Of a DNA stretch of 64,000 nt, positions 1 to 64,000 are shown piece by piece. Position numbers and translations under genes: made by a program. Source of the DNA: Silurus meridionalis. Taxonomy: Eukaryota; Chordata; Actinopteri; Siluriformes; Siluridae. The stretch is taken from assembly GCF_014805685.1 (NCBI RefSeq), contig NC_060907.1:3990197-4054196 (forward strand). Reading direction: 5' to 3'. Each line of letters opens with the position of its first letter. Positions within the stretch are counted from its first letter, which is position 1. The notes beneath the pieces are model-generated. The model was not told where the DNA came from and searched no databases. It saw only the letters and a list, made by a program, of their open reading frames with translations.

Positions 1-56619
<56,619 letters not shown>

Positions 56620-58224
56620 GGACCTAAAGGTTCCACATGTTGGTCTTTTGATTTGAAGTCAGGTAAAGAAACTTTTAAAAGTGTATTCTGATATTCGTGG
56701 TTATCAGTTATGGTAACAGAGGGCCTTGGTGACAGCCGGTTTTGTTGCCAGTCCCTTAGGAAAATAGAGAAGTAAAAGATCGGCATAAATGTGGAATAAA
56801 TGGACCGGAAGCGTCGCTATGATTTTTCTCCCCCCAGAGCGGCAGAATTTGGCCAAATCGAAAACGATAAACGTTAGCAATAAGGTGCTGGTCACCCTTT
56901 AGATTTTGCCACACGAGTCTCCTCCCCCTTTCCTTTACCTTGAATGACCTCAACCAGCCCCCGGCCCTGGTGGTCACAAAGGGCTGAAATGACAAGAGCA
57001 CAGTTTGTGCTGTTTTAGCATCAAACTCGCAGGAAGTGATGTCACAAAATGGCGGACACCTCGCGAGTTTCCCAGTTACGTTTTGGTGTCACGTATTATA
57101 TAATGTTTTTTATTTTGTACAAGTTATGTTTGAGTAATAATTGTTCGATGTATCAAAGAAGGAAGCTACACACACACACACACACACACAGACACACACG
57201 CACACTAACATATCAGCGTTAAGCACATAGAGCTATGCTTGCAGGTACATATGCATAATGCACGTCTTATTTCCGGAACACGATGTAAGTCTACACACAG
57301 GCCCGTGAGGCTAGTCTGCTAGCACGCCAAGCAAGTCGCTAAAGTTGAAATGAATTACACAATCAGATGAAGCTCTAAAGTGAAGAGTCAAGAAAGAAAT
57401 CATAGAAATGAAAGGAAGGATTTTTTTTTGGAAAGAGTGAGAAAATAAATAAAAAAAAAACACAAGCAATAATAATAATTAAAAAAAGGCGGGAAACGGG
57501 TGGAGACCTTCTTTATTGTTAATTCCAAGGAGAAAAAATAAAAAGACATGCAAATGTTTTATTAATGCAAATTGTAATATTTGTAACTGTTTTTGGGATT
57601 GTTTCTTATTGCTTTTTTTTGTTTGTTTTACAATTTTCTATTTAAAAAGCACTATGTGTCGAGGTACGTACGTGATCGTTCCAGAAAGCGAACGCGGGTG
57701 CGAATTTTTTATTGAAGGTAAATAAGCTTGGTACGAAACGGACCACGAGACGGAAACATTACTCTGCATATCCATTGTTGCTACTCTTTTAAAGCATGGA
57801 GAGACTTTATTTAGATTTTACAATGAAGAAAAAAAAACATATAGCACTTTATTACTAATGTTAAGGTCTTTTTTGCGACGCCGCATGTCAAATTAACATT
57901 TCATATAATTGATTAGGTTTGGGTTTTCCCCACTCACTCAACCTTACTCAACCTTACTTCAGGAAACGGATCCCCCCACCCCCACTCTGTTTGTCTAGAA
58001 CGTTCTAAAGATTTGCTCAGGGACCCTTGAACCAATCCCAAGCCTATAAGTCATGTTCGTGTTTGTTTCTTTGTTAGACATGTAAATACAATATGTGCAC
58101 CCAAAACCCACAGCGAGAACCAGAACACAAAAATACAGACCCCGCTCACGTCCTGGTTTGTTTTGTACGTATCGACATCCCCCGATTAAATGAAACCTCC
58201 ATTTCTGATAAACACTGTCTGAGC

Positions 58225-58655
58225 AAAAGTATTGGGACACCCGACTTTTCCAACCAGATGTGGTTCTTTCCCCTGAAACTTGCACCACAAAAACAGAGGC
58301 ACACAATCGTACAATTAGCCGTTTTTGGATTCTGTGGGATGACATTTTTCCTTCACTTGAACCAGGAGACCTGAAAACCTGTTCCATCTCCTTGAAAATC
58401 TGAAAATATCCATGAGTTGCTCCTGCTATAGAGCTCCACCCTATTGAGAGTTTAGGTTGAATTAACACTGAATGCACCTCAGAAAACCCATGAAATGAAA
58501 AGTCACACAAAATAATCTCCACAAAATTCCAGTGGAACATCTTCCCAGAAGGGTGGAGCTCATTATAAGAGCAAATGAAGACTCGATGTGGAATCGGATG
58601 CTCAAAACAGAAGAACAGAAATCTTATGGTCAGGTGTCCACATACTTTTGGGGTT
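58225..58655 (-). mobile_element. near full-length gccaaaagtttg-family MITE in the pkd1 3' UTR
   Basis: Left end ctgagcaaaagtattgggac and right end ggtcaggtgtccacatactt are inverted relatives. The interior has gtggaacatcttcccagaag and ttataagagcaaatgaagac. About 430 bp. Confidence 0.75.
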
Positions 58656-59126
58656 GTGTATTTTTTTTTTTTTCTTTAAATCTGCACTGATTTTTTTTGT
58701 TTGTTTTTATTTCTTTCAATTCACAGATACAGTTTGGTATTGGGATTTTTTCGTTTTGTTTTTTTCCACCACTTTAGTTTTACTCTTGGTCCTTTTTTTT
58801 ATTAAAAATATATTGTATACACACTTTCTCATTTGTATTTTACCAGTTTTTAAAGTTCAGCCGCTTCCGCTCGTTACGCCGTGTTGGCGAAATGGTCTGG
58901 TGCTTTGTTCAGTTTTTGAAGTGGTTTATATTTAAAGTCGTGTTTGCAGTGCCAGAGGTCGTTAGCATGCGCTAATGTGGTGGGGTTTTATTATTGTTGT
59001 TGTTTTGTGTTTTTTTTTTTTTTTTTGCTCGTGGCAGTACTCGTGACCGTTTCGGTTGTATCCCCGCATGCGGTTGTATTCTGTCTGTAGCACTTCGGCT
59101 AAAACGCTTTGCACTTGACAAAGTCA

Positions 59127-59132
59127 AATAAA
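59127..59132 (+). promoter_or_regulatory. candidate pkd1 polyadenylation signal AATAAA
   Basis: A canonical hexamer in non-repetitive sequence (GTCAAATAAAGAG). It lies about 2.5 kb after the pkd1 stop, and a T-rich stretch follows (GGTCCTTTTATTTC). Earlier AATAAA copies exist, so site choice is uncertain. Confidence 0.45.
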
Positions 59133-59150
59133 GAGATTGACAGCTCAAAT

Positions 59151-59449
59151 TGGTCCTTTTATTTCTCCCACTCTTTTGTTTATTACTTCTTTTCCTTCCA
59201 CCCTTCCAAACTGCCACCAACAAGTGGCAAGAGATCATCAACATTATTCATTTAACCAGTCGTGTTATATGATTGGCTGCGAGATTGTGAATTGGGGGAA
59301 AGGGGCGGGGCATACAGGGAGATGATTCAAAAATCAAGTGTAGTGTGTTTTTCAAAGGACGCCGGACCAATAGGCAGAATTACGAGCTGAAACGTGTGTG
59401 TGTCACAATAGAATTTTATTCAACACACAAGCCAATACATATGTGCGTG

Positions 59450-59497
<48 letters not shown>

Positions 59498-60264
59498 AAT
59501 CTGGATAAATAAATATGCTAAACATTCCCATGGTGTTGAGCGTCTCAGCTGGAAAATCAGCCTCTGTTACGAGTTTAATTTCAACTGGTTTGTGAACTGA
59601 ATTAAAAATGTTGATATTACAGTCAGGTTTCTCGCATTAACCTCAGTAAAGCTCAGATCTTCTGCTCAGTGTATAAACTTCATGCTGAACACGTGGAAGG
59701 AGTTTGCTGAGCTCAAGCTTTCTTTCTCTCTCACACACACACATTTCATATGTTCATCCACAAATACTGTACAAGAAGCAAATCATTTCATACTGATCAT
59801 GATCATTTTAACAATCATATTCTCTCACTCTTTCCTTTCCTCACACTCTCTCTCTCTCTCTGTGTCTGTCTGCCTCTCTCACTCCCTCTGTCCCACTCAC
59901 TTCGTCTGCCTCAGTCTCTCTCTCTCTTGTCTGTCTCACAGTCTCTCTTTTCCTCAGTCTGTCTCTATCTATCTGTCTCTCTCCATCCGCCCCTCTGTCA
60001 CTGTCATGCTCTCCGTGTTCCGTCTCCTGTTTATGAGCCACTGTACCCTGCTGAGCTGCAGATCCATAATCATGTTTTGTTTTGATTTAATTTAGGCAAA
60101 AAAGGGCAGTAAAAACGATCAGCTATAATATGAGAGAGAGAGAGAGAGAGCGAGCCTGAGTGCGGTCTGAAACAAATCACTGGATAAAGAAGAAACTTGA
60201 AATTTCATGATCATCAAAAATGAATAATTATAATAATATATTTGGCAGCATGTAAAAATGAATC
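59151..60264. other. intergenic region and likely tsc2 3' UTR
   Basis: Holds CA at 59455-59493, a CT-rich stretch (59820-59995) and GA at 60132-60150. No coding sequence seen. The part right of about 59415 is probably tsc2 3' UTR. Confidence 0.5.
59415..59420 (-). promoter_or_regulatory. candidate tsc2 polyadenylation signal (AATAAA on minus strand)
   Basis: TTTATT on the plus strand reads AATAAA on the minus strand (GAATAAAATTC), about 845 nt past the tsc2 stop. If used, the pkd1 and tsc2 transcripts end within about 300 bp of each other, the convergent layout known in mammals. Confidence 0.4.
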
Positions 60265-61291
60265 CTAAACAAAATCAGTGAAATCGTCGACTGTGGAAAC
60301 CAGACGCTTCCTCTGGCCACAGTCAGAGTTGGGGGCGGAGCCTGAAGATTGATGGGTGGGTTTGTTCTGCATGGGGGTGTGGCTCTGCGTCAGTGAGATT
60401 CCAGGGGTCGGCCGGGACTGGATCTCTTCTTGAGCCTGAAAAAAAATTGTAAGACGTGTTAAAGACATGAGGAAGAGAAATAAACAAACAAATAAATAAA
60501 CAAACAAACGAATCAGACAATCCGAGTTTTACCCGACTTCTGATCCTCTTGATGTGTCGGAGACGAGCGAGCCATTTAGAAGCGTAGGCGTCGGATGGAT
60601 TTGCTCTGTACTGGTGCACCAGTGACGCCATCTTCAGGCCAAAATGAAAACAAAAATCATTTAACCTCGGACTCTGTACAATCAATAATGAACTACAATT
60701 ACTAGCTTATGCTCAGCATTCCTGGTTGCCTAGTAACAGTGTTCTTAGCACCCGGATTAGACGAGCTACCATAAAAAACATCAGATAACTAGTCAGTAGA
60801 GACACACTATAAGGCCAAAAGTTTGTGGACACCTGACCACATTATGACTATATGCTTCTTGTTGAGATGTTGTTTTGTGATGATTTGTAGATGTTTATTT
60901 GGCCACTAGGCAGCTTTTAAAGTCAGGTACTGATGTAGGTGAGAAGGTGACGAGGTGGGGGGCAGTAAGCGTGAAACATTTATCCCAACAGGGGGTTGGA
61001 GCTCTAGAGCAGGAGATCTTAGCGTATGTAGCGTGTAACTTAGAAGTGCACTACTGAGAAGTCAAGAAGCCATTCAGGAGAATAAAAAACTGATTTTTAT
61101 TACAGAACATCAGATTAAAACGCACAGGAACGAAGGAAGAACTCACATTAGCGTGCAGAGCCATCTGTCTCACCAGCAGAGGAAGGTTCTGATCCGATAC
61201 GATCTTCGCTACAGTGGTGTCGACTAAACCCTCAAGGTCTGATGGGGAAAGGAGACGAGAAAAGAAGAGAGGAGGAGAGTTTACTCAAAGT

Positions 61292-61370
<79 letters not shown>

Positions 61371-62365
61371 ATAAGGAAGAAAAAATAAAAATAAACACAC
61401 ATTTACTCACACACACACACACAAAAAAACCAGACTGTGCATTTGGTCTATTAAATCAGTACTAAAGGTTACTGTGAGAAAGGGGTGGAGCTACCAGCAT
61501 CACAAATTTTGACATCATCCAAACCACAAAGTTTTTTTGGTCATTAAAAGCAAGCAGCAGGAAATATTTTACTTTTTTTTCCCAATATATAAAAATATTA
61601 AATACTGTTCAGATGATAGGTTTTTCTTTTTTTTTTATTTACTACACGATCAAAATTGTAAAATTATTAATATAAATAATGTTTAAGAATCATTTCATCG
61701 TGCTGTCAATTTTATGTAACGTCCAGATTTATTTTAATTATAAAATTATTTTCCCCAATTTTGTCACCAATTAAACAAAAGGTTGATTACAAACAAACAC
61801 ATTTTTTCCCCTGTTGCTTTTGAAAAATATTAAACTATAATATTAAAATTGATGTATTAATTCATTATGTTTTTTATTTTTTTTATTTTTACTGGATTTT
61901 TTTAAATATAATTTAAATAAAAGAAAACATTTAAAAATTTTAATTCAAAGCTTGTGCTGCTGCTTTGGCCTTAATTTTTTTTTTTTTTTACATTTTTTAT
62001 TGTACTTATTCATTTTTATTTAACTTCCTATTCATAAACAAATGCCCCGGCGCTAAAAGCTCAGCGTGACTGTGTGTGTAATTTCCGCTTGACAGAATAA
62101 AACCCAGGTTCTTTGTAATAAGGCAGATTTACAAATCAAAACGTCTGCAGAACGTCGTCACGTGCGGTCACTTTGCTCTTGGGGAGTACAGAAGGTCAGA
62201 AGTTCTCTCTCTTTCTCTCCTTCATTCTCACTAAAAGCCTCAGCCTGGTGTTCGAGACGGACGTCTGAAAGCCCGAGTGCACTCACCTCTCCGACACTGC
62301 AGCGTCACCAGGTTACTGTCATAGTCCAGGGGCTTTATGAGAACCTCCACAAAGTTATACTGACC

Positions 62366-62433
<68 letters not shown>

Positions 62434-62978
62434 GTAGGCTTTCGAAATATTTCAGGATGATAATTAATCATATATACTAATTAATATACTAAACAGAGGA
62501 CACCCTCTGTTTGCTCCACCAGATTTTGTGGACATTCATTCAGACACAAGGGGATCTACATCTCCCAACCCATGGAAAGCAGCTCTCAGGAGCATCGTCA
62601 TGCTGGAACAGGTTTGGTTCAACTTTGTGCAAACAGTTCGGCATAGAACAACAAGCCAGGTGTCCCAATACTTTTGGCCAGACAAAGTATTATTACCATT
62701 ATCATCATATTAACTATTACTTTTACAACTACTTTGGCTATGAGGAAGTGGAGAAACACAAAAAAAGTGAGAGAGAGAGAGAGAAAGAGAGAGGGGGGGT
62801 GGGGGTGTCTGGCTGCTATAACGTGACTGAGAACAGGACATTAGTATTAAAATGTAACTAAAAAGGGATAAAAAAATAAATAAAAAAAAAGCGTGATCAT
62901 TTAATAGATAAAATCCTGCACTTATTGGAAAATAATCAGAGCAGAGATTTCATACATACTGTGATTATATCAGTAGTA

Positions 62979-63015
<37 letters not shown>

Positions 63016-63272
63016 TCACTTTGATGGTGCCGAGTTTGTACTCCTCGCCCGAGTTGTTATAAACCACCACCACGAAGTCGTTCCCGATGTGACGTTTCTT
63101 GTTGCAGCAGCTTTTATCGCTCTCTCGGTTGGGCATCAGAGTGGCGATGTGGAAAATAGCTGGAGGAGAGGAAACACCACACACACACACACACACACAC
63201 ACCATTATAGATAATCGCATCTAATACACCAGTGTTGCGCTGGAGGAAACACGGGGAACAGGAGATTCATTT

Positions 63273-63323
<51 letters not shown>

Positions 63324-63704
63324 CTAACCCTGCATGATGTCATCGTGCCAGCAGTAGGTGAACTCTCCATCATCAGCATAGCGGCCGTGGTCCAGTCCCC
63401 CCAGGAAGATCTGGTCCGGATCGCAGTCCTTCAGGTGGATGAGCTTCCCGAGACCGGTCAGAAAACGAGCGTAACGATTGGAACCGTACTCGTTCGACAG
63501 GATCGCCACCTCGTTATTCGCCTACGATGGAAACGACGGAAATTTCCCATGACCACTTGCAAGCTCGGGTTGAAAACCCTGTATTTGTGCTAGCATATGA
63601 TGGGTTCATGATGTTACCTGTCCGGGCCCCACAAACACCACGCCTATCTTATGAGTGTCGTATGGCGGCATCTGATCCAGCACTTTAACCGCTCGGTCGA
63701 TCAC
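60265..63704 (-). CDS. tsc2: tsc2, tuberin: last seven coding exons (RapGAP domain and C-terminus)
   Basis: Tuberin is the catalytic GAP subunit of the TSC complex; it turns off Rheb and so mTORC1. Exons in transcript order on the minus strand: 63618-63704, 63329-63521, 63020-63159, 62287-62365, 61147-61238, 60533-60631, 60265-60435 (stop at 60265-60267). Phases 0, 1, 0, 1, 0, 0 join, giving 286 residues. Visible motifs: [44 protein letters not shown], then [10 protein letters not shown] with the catalytic 'asparagine thumb' (codon 63080-63082), [37 protein letters not shown], and the terminal [17 protein letters not shown]. All of these align with human tuberin from memory. The 5' part of the gene lies beyond base 64000. 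Confidence 0.97.
60632..61146. mobile_element. tsc2 intron with gccaaaagtttg-family MITE
   Basis: Starts near 60810 with ataaggccaaaagtttgtgg, with internal words actgatgtaggtgagaagg and ggttggagctctagagcagg to about 61015. Confidence 0.7.
61239..62286. repeat. tsc2 intron: (CA)n and AT-rich sequence
   Basis: CA at 61293-61370, a short CA at 61410-61424, then 61500-62040 strongly A+T-rich. No gene. Confidence 0.85.
62366..63019. mobile_element. tsc2 intron with CA/TG repeats and MITE fragment
   Basis: CA at 62371-62432 directly against the exon. At 62505-62690: ctccaccagattttgtggac, gctggaacaggtttggttc and tgtcccaatacttttggcc, the gccaaaagtttg family. TG at 62980-63014. Confidence 0.75.
63160..63328. 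repeat. (CA)n in tsc2 intron
   Basis: CA at 63178-63201 and 63277-63321; the latter ends about 7 bp from the exon. Confidence 0.95.
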
Positions 63705-64000
63705 CTGCACAGGAGACAAACCATTATTAACCCCTCACACGTACATATCAGGGGTGACCACAAATAGCGGAAGATGCCACACTTCGATACCAAAAGCCTT
63801 AATCTGATTTGCCCTTTAATCTCGCAGTTCTGATCTTCTCGAGACAGGTGTTATAAAAACGGTGTCTAATGGACCGTACCATTTTGGCGACACGGGTGTG
63901 CGCAATGTCCGATTTCATGTAGCACTTAACGCTATTAGAATAATAAAAGAAAATGTGAAAAATTACGTTTAAAAAAAAAAAAGTCTCATTTATCGAAAAG
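63705..64000. other. tsc2 intron, right end of window
   Basis: 296 bp with no further tsc2 exon that I can recognise. Confidence 0.6.

Larger units (their letters stand above)
56620..59150 (+). other. likely pkd1 3' UTR
   Basis: The region after the pkd1 stop has no supported coding sequence. It contains a short CA array (57170-57190), AT-rich sequence, a MITE (about 58225-58655) and several AATAAA motifs. Early ones near 57443 and 57535 sit in A-rich runs. The best-looking one is at 59127-59132, followed about 15 nt on by a plausible cleavage region. The UTR end is inferred only. Confidence 0.5.

Noticed and set aside
57995..58540. 181-codon minus-strand frame
   Set aside because: Overlaps the MITE in the pkd1 3' UTR, with no coding homology.

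Overview
The window is vertebrate nuclear DNA, almost certainly from a ray-finned (teleost) fish. The evidence is a large intron-rich gene with GT-AG introns, very dense (TG)n/(CA)n microsatellites, and fish-type transposon debris (Tx1-like and RTE-like LINEs, Tc1/mariner and hAT-type MITEs, tRNA-derived SINEs). The repeat types would fit an otophysan such as a catfish or characin, but the species cannot be fixed from the sequence alone.

Positions 1-56619 (+) carry most of pkd1 (polycystin-1). I can place 46 consecutive exons whose reading phases all join. They run from the leucine-rich repeats through LRRCT, WSC, first PKD repeat, C-type lectin, LDL-A-like region, the PKD-repeat array with its 3.65-kb exon, REJ, GAIN/GPS, PLAT, eleven membrane segments with the polycystin (TOP) domain, and the cytosolic coiled-coil tail ending in a stop at 56617-56619. 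The signal peptide, LRRNT and first LRR exon lie to the left of the window. About 4,533 codons are present. The frame is interrupted three times, each time by one missing base in an AAA run (24015-24017, 25430-25432, 55496-55498). This looks like residual homopolymer error in the assembly rather than gene decay.

Positions 56620 to about 59150 are the likely pkd1 3' UTR, including a MITE. Positions 60265-63704 (-) carry the last seven coding exons of tsc2 (tuberin): the RapGAP domain and the conserved C-terminus. The two genes are tail to tail, as in mammals. Polycystin-1 is a ciliary and membrane receptor-channel subunit; tuberin is the GAP for Rheb in the mTORC1 brake. They are neighbours rather than members of one complex.

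The introns hold the rest. Introns 2-9 contain minisatellites, two head-opposed copies of one RTE-like LINE and a decayed Tx1-like LINE. Introns 11-17 hold MITEs, a mariner remnant, a 290-nt pure pyrimidine run and a 6.6-kb nest of SINEs and hAT/Tc1-type elements. Later introns are short and dominated by (TG)n, often reaching right up to the splice sites. I found no novel protein system. The most useful observations are the three frame breaks, the expanded polycystin-1 tail with a 7-residue repeat, the split of the exon that is single in human PKD1, and the TG-embedded splice sites.
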